A DNA stretch of 34,137 bases. It comes from Candidatus Poribacteria bacterium. GTDB taxonomy: Bacteria; Poribacteria; WGA-4E; WGA-3G. The stretch lies in assembly GCA_009845545.1 (NCBI GenBank), contig VXZK01000270.1, forward strand, positions 1 through 34,137, read 5' to 3'. Each line of letters begins with the position of its first letter. Within the stretch, counting starts at the first letter, position 1. The position numbers and the translations under genes are program-made. Under the pieces are notes generated by a model, which worked only from the letters and a program-made list of their open reading frames with translations, was not told where the DNA came from and did no database searches. Below are positions 1 through 7,188 of this stretch, piece after piece.

Positions 1-32
1 GTTAAATAACTATGTGAATACAGGACGGAGCA

Positions 33-638
33 ATGGGTATTAAAGAACGGAAAGCCAGGGAAAAAGAACAATTGCGGCAGCAAATCCTTTCTGCGGCGCG
101 AGAGCTGTTTGTCAATGAGGGTTATGAGAACGTTTCCATGCGGAAGATTGCCAATAAGATCGAATACTCACCGACGACGATCTATCTTCATTTCAAAGAC
201 AAGGCAGATCTTTTAGATTCCGTTTGTAAGGAGACGCTCCTGAACTTGCTAAACACACTTGAGCACCTAAAAAGAGATAACACCGACCCTGTCGAGACAC
301 TGAGAAAAAGCGGGCGCGCATACGTCGAGTTCGGTTTAAAATATCCGCAAGATTACAAACTGACGTTTGTTATCCGTCCGCAGTTTCAGGAAGGGTTAGG
401 TCTTCAAGAGGGATCAGTTGGCGAAAAGGTGTTTAACTGCTTGCGCGCGATAGTCTCTGAATGCGTCGAAGAAAAAATATTCAGACAAGTAGATGTTGAG
501 ACCACCGGTCAGGTAATGTGGTCAGCCGTTCATGGTGTTACATTGCTCTTAATTGATTTTCCTGATTTCCCTTGGATCGAGAAAGATAAACTGATTGACA
601 CGGTAATTCACACAACAATTGCGGGTTTAAAAGCATAG
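33..638 (+). CDS. TetR/AcrR family transcriptional regulator
   Basis: A 201-residue protein, the usual TetR length. The N-terminal 60 residues fit a TetR DNA-binding domain: a basic leader, a helix rich in Ala/Leu, then a helix-turn-helix ending in the typical TTIYLHFKDKADLL segment (about residues 47-60). The rest is a helical ligand/dimer domain with no recognisable ligand signature. The ATG follows a strong ribosome site (GGACGGAG, 7 bases upstream). TetR proteins usually repress themselves or a neighbour, and two palindromes lie in the gap before the next genes (686-720). The inferred target is therefore the downstream lipoprotein/barrel pair; the ligand is unknown. Confidence 0.9.
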   Translation: MGIKERKAREKEQLRQQILSAARELFVNEGYENVSMRKIANKIEYSPTTIYLHFKDKADLLDSVCKETLLNLLNTLEHLKRDNTDPVETLRKSGRAYVEFGLKYPQDYKLTFVIRPQFQEGLGLQEGSVGEKVFNCLRAIVSECVEEKIFRQVDVETTGQVMWSAVHGVTLLLIDFPDFPWIEKDKLIDTVIHTTIAGLKA

Positions 639-652
639 ATTCAAAACTATTT

Positions 653-679
653 GGCGAAAGTCAAATATATTTTTTCGCC
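653..679. other. 7-bp inverted repeat after tetR
   Basis: GGCGAAA at 653-659 pairs with TTTCGCC at 673-679 across a 13-base AT-rich loop, just after the tetR stop. It could act as a weak terminator or mRNA 3' end, but no T-run follows the second arm. Confidence 0.3.
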
Positions 680-685
680 TATAAC

Positions 686-720
686 TTAACATTGTTAACT
701 TATTTATCTATGTTAACATA
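686..720 (+). promoter_or_regulatory. Promoter with two overlapping palindromic operator candidates
   Basis: TTAACATTGTTAA (686-698) is a palindrome with a 3-base centre, and TATGTTAACATA (709-720) is a perfect 12-base palindrome. A sigma-70-like pair fits across them: TTAACA (686-691, 5 of 6 to the -35 consensus) and TATGTT (709-714, 4 of 6 to the -10), spaced 17 bases. Each palindrome therefore covers one promoter box, as expected for a TetR repressor. The assignment to this TetR is inferred from position. Confidence 0.45.
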
Positions 721-743
721 AGAAAACCTGAAAGGAGAATCAA

Positions 744-2414
744 ATGGAAAAGCGAAACCTATCCGACAAATGCTTTTTTTCGGTAGTCGATTGCACAAGG
801 CGTTATCGACGCAGCCTGTTTTTTATACTATTTTTTGGCGTATGCCTGTCGAGCTGTTCGGGGCGATCTAATGAAGTGATTGCTCCGACAATGGTGCCGG
901 TGTCTACGGAATTCACCTTCAAGCAGTACGAAGTTGAAACCGGCATTGCGAAACACCAAACCGTTTTGACAGGTTTTCTTCTTGGTGGTGATTGCGCCGA
1001 ACTTGCCGTGGTGAACGTTGACGAAAATGGTAACCGACCCCTGCACATTTACACATTCAGTAAGGGGGTTTGGGTATCCAAGCTTGACGTACCGCTGCGT
1101 TCTGAAGTGCTATTCGTGGATGTCGTAAACATCGGTGGGCGCGATCGTTTAATCACATACGAGCAGGGTCGCCTGAATTGGTTTGATCCGGACTTGTTGG
1201 TGGAACGGACATTGGTCAAAGTCACTACGAATTACAAGGCGACGAAAGACGGTGGAATCCCTTATGTTGACATCAGTCGAGACGTAAACTATGACGGTCT
1301 TGACGACTTGTTGGTACCAGACATCGATGGTTTCTGGATCGCCACGCAATTGCCTGATGGATCGTTTACCGACCCGATAAAACTCGGACCCCCCGACCCG
1401 TTTCTCGACAAAATTGCTTTGGACGATGCTCGCAGTTACCGCGAGGTAGGGATAACCCCTTTAACTGTCCATTGGTATCTGAGTCGTGTCCATGAAATGG
1501 ACTACGACCAAGATGGACGCAGCGATCTCGTATTCTGGAACGCGGACCATTTTGACGTTTATCGCCAAGATGCTCATGGAATGTTTTCCACGGTGGTAGA
1601 GACTTTCACTGTTGACATCCCATTCGACACTGACGGTGCCTACTCGATTGCTTTTGACTTCAGCGGCGAGAATATGTTCTCGCTCATCTTCGGCTTCAGA
1701 AAGAACACCAAGCGGAGAGTGCTGCATACGTTCCAAGATCTAAACGGCGACACTGTTGCTGATTTGGTAATCCATTCGTTAGAGGGAAGGAGCCTTGGGA
1801 AACAACGCAGCCTGTACGAGGTGCATTTCGGCACGCCAACACCCAACGGGATCGTGTTCGCGCGGGATGTTAGCATGACAATCCGACCGCGCGGGACCGC
1901 TGGCGGATTGCAGCCTTGGGGCTACTCCTCCCAGTGGTTGGAAGATCTCGATGGTGATGGTAATATTGACATTCTGTTCAAAGATGTAAAGACTGGACTT
2001 GTTGGGATGAGCCGGGCAATGATCGGCAAGTCTATCGCAATAGATCTCGAGTGCTATCGCATGGAAAACGACAGGCACCCCGACAAACCCACGACTATGC
2101 GTAAAATCAGGCCGGACTTAGATATCTTTGAGAAAGATAGGGTCTTCTTTCCAGTGGTACTGCTTGGCGATGTGAACGCTGACGGACGCTCAGACCTGCT
2201 GGTTGGAAAGCACTGGGAAGAGCTGCACGTCTTTCTTGGCGTACCGGGACCAGAATTGTTCGCGCGGAAACCTCAAAAGGTGGCAGTCGCTATGCCTAAC
2301 GACGAGCGAAACGCTCGGTTGGTGGCCCTCAACGCGGATAACAAGCAAGACCTCCTCATATATTATCCGTCCTCCACTGATCCGCATCGGGTGACACTAT
2401 TGGTCGCCCAATAA
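744..2414 (+). CDS. FG-GAP/VCBS-repeat lipoprotein
   Basis: 556 residues. A basic start and a hydrophobic stretch end in a lipobox (LSSC, Cys38), so this is probably a membrane-anchored lipoprotein. At least five calcium-loop-like motifs of the DxNxDGxxD type recur (near residues 181, 252, 331, 400 and 475), with a degenerate sixth near 529; they are followed by hydrophobic triplets such as DLLV and DILF. This is the pattern of FG-GAP/VCBS repeats that build a beta-propeller. No catalytic motif was seen, and a binding or surface role is inferred. A ribosome site (AAGGAG) precedes the ATG, and the next gene starts 17 bases after the stop, so the two are probably one transcript. Confidence 0.82.
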   Translation: MEKRNLSDKCFFSVVDCTRRYRRSLFFILFFGVCLSSCSGRSNEVIAPTMVPVSTEFTFKQYEVETGIAKHQTVLTGFLLGGDCAELAVVNVDENGNRPLHIYTFSKGVWVSKLDVPLRSEVLFVDVVNIGGRDRLITYEQGRLNWFDPDLLVERTLVKVTTNYKATKDGGIPYVDISRDVNYDGLDDLLVPDIDGFWIATQLPDGSFTDPIKLGPPDPFLDKIALDDARSYREVGITPLTVHWYLSRVHEMDYDQDGRSDLVFWNADHFDVYRQDAHGMFSTVVETFTVDIPFDTDGAYSIAFDFSGENMFSLIFGFRKNTKRRVLHTFQDLNGDTVADLVIHSLEGRSLGKQRSLYEVHFGTPTPNGIVFARDVSMTIRPRGTAGGLQPWGYSSQWLEDLDGDGNIDILFKDVKTGLVGMSRAMIGKSIAIDLECYRMENDRHPDKPTTMRKIRPDLDIFEKDRVFFPVVLLGDVNADGRSDLLVGKHWEELHVFLGVPGPELFARKPQKVAVAMPNDERNARLVALNADNKQDLLIYYPSSTDPHRVTLLVAQ

Positions 2415-2431
2415 ACAAGAAGGAGAAAACA

Positions 2432-2995
2432 ATGAAACGCATACTGTTTTGTCTGATCTGTATTTTCGTAGGGATAACCCTCAGTTTTTCAGTTCAGGCA
2501 CAAGAATCGAATCTCACCAGAGATTTTGGTATCGGACTTCAAGGCGCGACACCTGAATTTGGTGGGGTCAGTTTTCGCTATACTGGACTTGCACCCGTGT
2601 ATCTTCAAACCGTCGGACGTTTTATTCTCAGTGATCAGAATAGCGACCACATGTTAGGTGCTGGCGTTTCGTATGCCATATTTGAACACCAAGGCAGATG
2701 GAACCTATCTCGACTCTATTTTACCTTAGAAGGTGCTTGGCGGTACGAAAGAAGGATGGATGCCATTATCCCGAAGTCCGAAATTACCACGCAGCACGAA
2801 AAAACGAGAGACTACACTACCACGACATTAGGTGGTGGAATCGCCTTTGGCGGCGAACTTGTGTTTTCACTCGGCGGAATTCCACTCGGTTTGAACGTGG
2901 AGGTCGGTCAAGGATTTGGGAGGGAAAAAACCGACTCCGAATCTAAAGGTCTCGCTGGCGTTTACGTAGGAATGGGCATACATGCCTATTTTTAG
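2432..2995 (+). CDS. Small exported protein, probable outer-membrane beta-barrel
   Basis: 187 residues with a clear signal peptide (basic start, hydrophobic core, cleavage near VQAQ, residues 21-24). The mature part alternates polar and hydrophobic residues, is rich in glycine and aromatics, and ends in a terminal phenylalanine (HAYF), a common outer-membrane barrel end. No family was recognised. Its strong ribosome site (AAGGAG) and the 17-base gap after the lipoprotein gene suggest co-expression under the same promoter. The product could be a small porin-like or structural barrel; this is inferred from composition only. Confidence 0.72.
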   Translation: MKRILFCLICIFVGITLSFSVQAQESNLTRDFGIGLQGATPEFGGVSFRYTGLAPVYLQTVGRFILSDQNSDHMLGAGVSYAIFEHQGRWNLSRLYFTLEGAWRYERRMDAIIPKSEITTQHEKTRDYTTTTLGGGIAFGGELVFSLGGIPLGLNVEVGQGFGREKTDSESKGLAGVYVGMGIHAYF

Positions 2996-3151
2996 TCATT
3001 AGTTGTTGGTTATAAGTTATAAGTCTGGTTTCTGATGCTTTATCATTTTTTGTAATTGTTGTTACCCAAATGAAACAACAGCGGTAGCAAAGATATGCGA
3101 GTGAATCAGAACCCTCTTAACTAAAAACTTATAACTATTAACTATTAACTA
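2993..3151. repeat. Heptanucleotide tandem-repeat element between convergent genes
   Basis: Starting at the TAG stop of the upstream gene, the sequence runs in 7-base steps: TAGTCAT, TAGTTGT, TGGTTAT, AAGTTAT, AAGTCTG (2993-3027). At the far end it again runs in 7-base steps: TTAACTA, AAAACTT, ATAACTA, TTAACTA, TTAACTA (3117-3151), in inverted orientation. Those last units overlap the stop codon of the opposing dioxygenase gene. Between the arms lies an AT-rich core of about 90 bases with no open frame. See the findings for related copies. Confidence 0.7.
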
Positions 3152-4034
3152 TATCCGATACCTGTGTCTCCCACTCTTCCCAAGTCGGTTTATGCCCTTC
3201 AGTAAGTACGACAAGAGGCACTCTACCACCTGCGAGTGCCTTGTCTTGCACGAATTCGGCGGCTTCACGCTGCTCGACAGTCAAATCAGCGCGATCGGGT
3301 GTAGGGAAATAGCGGAAGTCGATGCTCCAGCGGGATTTTCGTGTCGTGTTCACTTTGCTGGTATGTACGCAGAGATTCGACATAAACAAAGCACCACCGG
3401 GTTCAAGCGGAATAGGCACGGGCGTACCACGCGCTTCGACGTCTTCCTCCATTCGGACGTTTGAATCCGCGCCTCGCGCGCCGTCTAATAAGCCCCAACG
3501 GTGACTGCCCGGGATAACCCAGCAACATCCATTTTCGACCGTCGCTTCAACAAGCGGCACCCACACCGTAACCATGTGGAGACTTTCGGTGTGCTTCTCC
3601 TTCTTTCCTATGGTTGACTGGTCGAGGTATTGGCTATCTTGGTGCCACGGGAACGAGGTAATCACGCTTCTGGGGAGTTTCGTCCGTAACGCTGGCGTAC
3701 CGATATTCGAGACTTCAGGACCCAAGAGAAGGCAAAGCACATTGAGAACACCGGGGAGGTTATAGAGATCATAAAATTCGCGCCCAAACATGCCAAAAGC
3801 CCAGTTACGAGGCAGTATGTCCAACTCTTCGCAGATCGCAGCATACCGTCTTTCAAAAGATTCGTCCTCATAGCGTGATGATAGTTTGCCTTCGCTATAC
3901 AACTCGCGGCTATAGGTATCAACTTTTGCTTTGATGAAGTCACGGATGGGATCTAAATCTCGGTTATCAATAATGTCTTTGACCACCACATACCCCTCAC
4001 GCGCATAAGCGGTCTTGATTTCTTGGTTTGTCAT
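3138..4034 (-). CDS. PhyH-family (phytanoyl-CoA dioxygenase-like) Fe(II)/2-oxoglutarate oxygenase
   Basis: 298 residues, typical of the family, which hydroxylates small organic substrates using Fe(II), O2 and 2-oxoglutarate. The metal triad is visible: His131 and Asp133 in PWHQD, and distal His224 in VHTSKVN. Arg235 is the likely 2-oxoglutarate anchor. The stretch WVPLVEATVENGCCWVIPGS (159-178) is a family hallmark. Substrate cannot be told; bacterial members act on many metabolites. The ATG has a good ribosome site (AAGGAG). The final residues and the stop codon lie inside a heptanucleotide repeat, so the C-terminus may have been reshaped by it. The gene is transcribed alone, divergent from an enolase-family stump. 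Confidence 0.9.
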   Translation of the reverse strand: MTNQEIKTAYAREGYVVVKDIIDNRDLDPIRDFIKAKVDTYSRELYSEGKLSSRYEDESFERRYAAICEELDILPRNWAFGMFGREFYDLYNLPGVLNVLCLLLGPEVSNIGTPALRTKLPRSVITSFPWHQDSQYLDQSTIGKKEKHTESLHMVTVWVPLVEATVENGCCWVIPGSHRWGLLDGARGADSNVRMEEDVEARGTPVPIPLEPGGALFMSNLCVHTSKVNTTRKSRWSIDFRYFPTPDRADLTVEQREAAEFVQDKALAGGRVPLVVLTEGHKPTWEEWETQVSDIVNS

Positions 4035-4147
4035 TGGCTAATCTCCTTCCGTCGTTGTTGCAGAATCTCAAAAGACATGTTATCATGAATGCTTAGCAGA
4101 TGCAATATCTATTGAATTTCTCAACCGATGGACAAAGGAGAACAGTC

Positions 4148-4246
4148 GTGAAAATCACTGATGTGAAAGCGATGACGCTAAAGGGATACAAACAGTGGAA
4201 CTACGTCCAGATTGAAACCGACGCAGGATTGATCGGTATATCCTAA
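4148..4246 (+). pseudogene. N-terminal stump of a mandelate racemase/muconate lactonizing enzyme-like gene
   Basis: A GTG start preceded by AAAGGAG opens a 33-codon frame ending in TAA. The peptide starts VKITDVKAMTL and ends QIETDAGLIGIS, which matches the first strand and turn of enolase-superfamily dehydratases and racemases (usual pattern VKIETDAGLTGIGE). Those enzymes are about 350-400 residues; everything past residue 33, including all metal ligands, is missing and is not found nearby. It is therefore a truncated relic that kept its ribosome site. Such genes often neighbour PhyH, sulfatase and Gfo/Idh genes. Confidence 0.7.
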
Positions 4247-4467
4247 ACTTCCCAGAGTTCATAGTGAGATAGTTCATAAATATGGGTTGCAAGTGTTGGC
4301 AATATAGCGGAAGCAAATTTTGGAAATTTCTGATCAAAAATTCAGATTTTTTTTCAATTATGACAACTATGCAACATATCCCCTGTAAAATTGCGTCACT
4401 AACAATTGTAAGCCTAAATTGGTTAGCACTTACGCAGACAGACAATATTGGTTAGGGGAGATCTCTT
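4247..4467. other. Intergenic leader of the sigma-WD40 gene
   Basis: 221 AT-rich bases with no convincing gene. They hold a weak terminator-like hairpin (4329-4354), two copies of ATTGGTTAG-like sequence near 4419 and 4447, and the ribosome site GGGGAG before the ATG at 4468. Confidence 0.5.
4329..4354 (+). terminator. Weak AT-rich terminator candidate
   Basis: TCTGA (4329-4333) pairs with TCAGA (4342-4346) and is followed by eight T bases (4347-4354). The stem is short and low in GC, so activity is doubtful. It would end transcripts of the truncated enolase-family gene. Confidence 0.3.
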
Positions 4468-7185
4468 ATGGAAAAAGACGACCTTGAACTGATTCACAGC
4501 ATATTATCAGGCGACGAGCATGCCTTTGGTATTTTGGTTAAAAAATACCAAAAAAGCGTCCACGCTTTAGCATGGCGGAAAATTGGAGATTTCCATATCG
4601 CTGAGGAAATCACCCAAGACACTTTCCTGCAAGCCCACAAAAAACTCGCTTCGTTGAAGAATCCGAGTCAGTTTGCTGGGTGGCTTTATGTGATCACAGA
4701 TCGGCTTTGCAGATCATGGTTCCGAAAGCGGCAACTGCGGACGCAATCACTGGAAACTATTAGTGAAGAAACACTTGAAGAAACCGCTTACTCGAACTAT
4801 GACCGCGAACAACGTGAAGGGACAGCCGTTGAGCATCGCCGTCAAATCGTGCAAGGGCTCATGGCAAAACTGCCTGAAAGTGAGCGGACGGTGATGGTAC
4901 TTTACTACCTTGGAGAAATGACTTGTGAAGAAATTAGCAAGTTTCTGGGGGTGTCCTCAAACACGGTGAGAAGTCGGCTTCAACGTGCGAGAAAACGATT
5001 AAAGAACGAAGAACCGATAATCCAAGAGACCTTGGGTAGCATCCCGTTAAGTCCAAATCTCATCGAAAACGTCATGCGTAACATTGATGCAATCAAGCAG
5101 ACATCCTCTTCAGGAGGTAAGCCATTTCTGCCGTTAGCGGCTCTGGGTTCATCTGTTATTTTGATCATTTTGTTGATGGGGGCAAGCAATCAATTCATGG
5201 CGCGTTCTCAACCGCTCTATAGTTTCGATGCCCAATCAGAAGCCACTATTGAAATTGTTGACACACCTGTTATCCATAATATCGTATCAAAACCTGATGT
5301 GCAAAACCGAGTTGGCAGCGATGCTCTCTCCGGTAGAAACAGCAATAAAGGTCTACCAACGGGAACTGAGTCTATGCAAAATAATACAGCACAAGCATCC
5401 ATGCAATGGCATCTACCAGAGGACGCTAAAGCCCGCCTCGGCAAAGGTAAGATATATGAAATTCAGTATTCTTCCGATGGGGCACTTCTCGTTGTTGCGA
5501 CGGGTATCGGTATTTGGATCTACGATACAACAACATATCAAGAGGTCGCACTTCTTACAGCACATACGAGTGCAGTCAAGTGCCTTGCCTTCAGTCCGGA
5601 TGGACACCTCCTTGCGAGTGGCGGCAACGATGGTACTATTCTACTGTGGCATAGAAGCACAGGTGCCCAAAAAGTGCTCACCGGGAGTACGAAATCGGTC
5701 TCAAACTTGGTGTTCAGCCCCGATGGGCAAACACTTGCCAGTGGAAGTGGTGGTACTATCCGATTTTGGGATACCATCACCGGAGAACAGAAAGGCGCGC
5801 TTACAGGACTCCCAGAACATATCAGTAATATATCATTCAGTCCGGATGGAAACACAATTGTGAGTGTAACTTGGCGGGGCGACATCTGTATATCGGATAT
5901 AATTACGGGTAAACCCAAGAAAACATTCACCGTGCAGATGACAGATAATGTATTTAGCGTAGCCTTCAACCCTGATGGAGAAACAGTTGCTATTGGCAGT
6001 CGCGGTGGTAACATCTACCTCTCAGATTTAAACACAGGTACACTTAATCAAACACTCACTGGCCATTCGGAGGACGTTCAAAGGGTCGTGTTTAGTCCAG
6101 ACAGCAAAACGCTCGCAAGTTCATCATATTTAGACGAAACGGTCCGTCTCTGGGATGTCGACACAGGTGAACACAAGCGGACACTCACTGAACACACAGG
6201 GGAGATTGAGGGGTTAGCCTTCAGTCCCGATGGGCAAACCCTCGCAAGTAGCGGAAGCGGCGATGGCACCATCCGTTTCTGGGATGTCCGCACAGGCGAT
6301 CAAAAACACGCAGTTACTGGACACACAGAGGGTCTCAGTAGCGTGGCGTTCACTCCCGACGGAAAATTTGTCGCAAGTGGGTATGGCGGTGGTGTTATTC
6401 GATTCTGGGATGCGAACACAGGATTGCACTTGAAAACATTCAAAGGACCCAATTACGAGGCATCATGTCTGGTGTTCAGCCTGGATGGGAAAACGCTCGC
6501 TTGTGCGGGTGGCATAGACATCCGTCTACAGGATGCACGGACCGGAGCAGAAAAAATGCTGCTTACCGGGCATACGTGGGGTATGCATAGCATGGCACTC
6601 AGTCCAGACGGAGATATACTCGCGAGTGGCAGTGAGGACACGACTATTCGTCTGTGGGATATGCAGACGGGGGCACATAAAAAAACGCTCAATGGACATA
6701 CACAGAGAGTCTATAGCGTTGCCTTTAGTCCGGATGGCAGAACGCTCGCAAGCAGCAGTGATGACAATACGGTCCGATTATGGAATGTTGATACTGGCGA
6801 AACTCAGATGACGCTTGTCGGACATACCCATGAATTCGAGGGTGTCAAGAGCGTTACTTTCAGTCCAGATGGGAAAACGCTCGCAAGTGGTGGTGGCGAT
6901 AACATTATCCACTTATGGGATATACGGACAGAGAAAAGTAAAATGATACTCGTTGGGCATACAGATTGGGTGTTCAGTCTGGCGTTCAGCCCGGACGGGA
7001 AAACGCTCGCAAGCGGCAGCGTAGACAGCGACATCCGCTTATGGGATCCGCACACAGGTCAACATAAGAAAACACTGACCGGTCATGGTAATTGGGTCAG
7101 AAGCATCGCATTCAGTTCGGATGGGAAGACCCTTGTTAGCGGCAGTGATGATGGCTCCGTGCTTCTTTGGAAAATTGATCCCTAA
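4468..7185 (+). CDS. ECF sigma factor fused through a membrane segment to 14 WD40 repeats
   Basis: 905 residues. Residues 10-90 are sigma-70 region 2 (EEITQDTFLQAHKKL, FAGWLYVITDR). Residues 130-183 are region 4, with the helix-turn-helix MTCEEISKFLGVSSNTVRSRLQRARKRL. One hydrophobic segment (about 220-239) follows, then a polar linker, and from about 328 to the end 14 WD40 repeats with FSPDG and RLWD cores, enough for two seven-bladed propellers. The sigma domain should be cytoplasmic and the propellers outside, so this reads as a one-piece membrane sensor and transcription initiator. Sigma release would need proteolysis or membrane-proximal transcription; this is inference. No separate anti-sigma gene is adjacent. 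A 3-base gap separates it from the convergent membrane-protein gene. Confidence 0.93.
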   Translation: MEKDDLELIHSILSGDEHAFGILVKKYQKSVHALAWRKIGDFHIAEEITQDTFLQAHKKLASLKNPSQFAGWLYVITDRLCRSWFRKRQLRTQSLETISEETLEETAYSNYDREQREGTAVEHRRQIVQGLMAKLPESERTVMVLYYLGEMTCEEISKFLGVSSNTVRSRLQRARKRLKNEEPIIQETLGSIPLSPNLIENVMRNIDAIKQTSSSGGKPFLPLAALGSSVILIILLMGASNQFMARSQPLYSFDAQSEATIEIVDTPVIHNIVSKPDVQNRVGSDALSGRNSNKGLPTGTESMQNNTAQASMQWHLPEDAKARLGKGKIYEIQYSSDGALLVVATGIGIWIYDTTTYQEVALLTAHTSAVKCLAFSPDGHLLASGGNDGTILLWHRSTGAQKVLTGSTKSVSNLVFSPDGQTLASGSGGTIRFWDTITGEQKGALTGLPEHISNISFSPDGNTIVSVTWRGDICISDIITGKPKKTFTVQMTDNVFSVAFNPDGETVAIGSRGGNIYLSDLNTGTLNQTLTGHSEDVQRVVFSPDSKTLASSSYLDETVRLWDVDTGEHKRTLTEHTGEIEGLAFSPDGQTLASSGSGDGTIRFWDVRTGDQKHAVTGHTEGLSSVAFTPDGKFVASGYGGGVIRFWDANTGLHLKTFKGPNYEASCLVFSLDGKTLACAGGIDIRLQDARTGAEKMLLTGHTWGMHSMALSPDGDILASGSEDTTIRLWDMQTGAHKKTLNGHTQRVYSVAFSPDGRTLASSSDDNTVRLWNVDTGETQMTLVGHTHEFEGVKSVTFSPDGKTLASGGGDNIIHLWDIRTEKSKMILVGHTDWVFSLAFSPDGKTLASGSVDSDIRLWDPHTGQHKKTLTGHGNWVRSIAFSSDGKTLVSGSDDGSVLLWKIDP

Positions 7186-7188
7186 ATA

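Noticed and set aside
2993..3151. Heptad arrays as CRISPR or rho-independent terminator
   Set aside because: The units are only 7 bases long without spacers, and no GC-rich stem followed by a T-run is present.
4155..4445. 96-codon minus-strand frame in the leader of the sigma-WD40 gene
   Set aside because: It overlaps the enolase stump and AT-rich leader, has no ribosome site and no recognisable protein pattern.
5228..5863. 211-codon plus frame inside the sigma-WD40 gene
   Set aside because: It is an out-of-frame shadow produced by the repeated WD40 coding sequence, with no start signal.
4513..7185. WD40 repeats as a CRISPR or satellite array
   Set aside because: The repeats are protein-level repeats in one open frame with divergent DNA sequence, and have no spacers.
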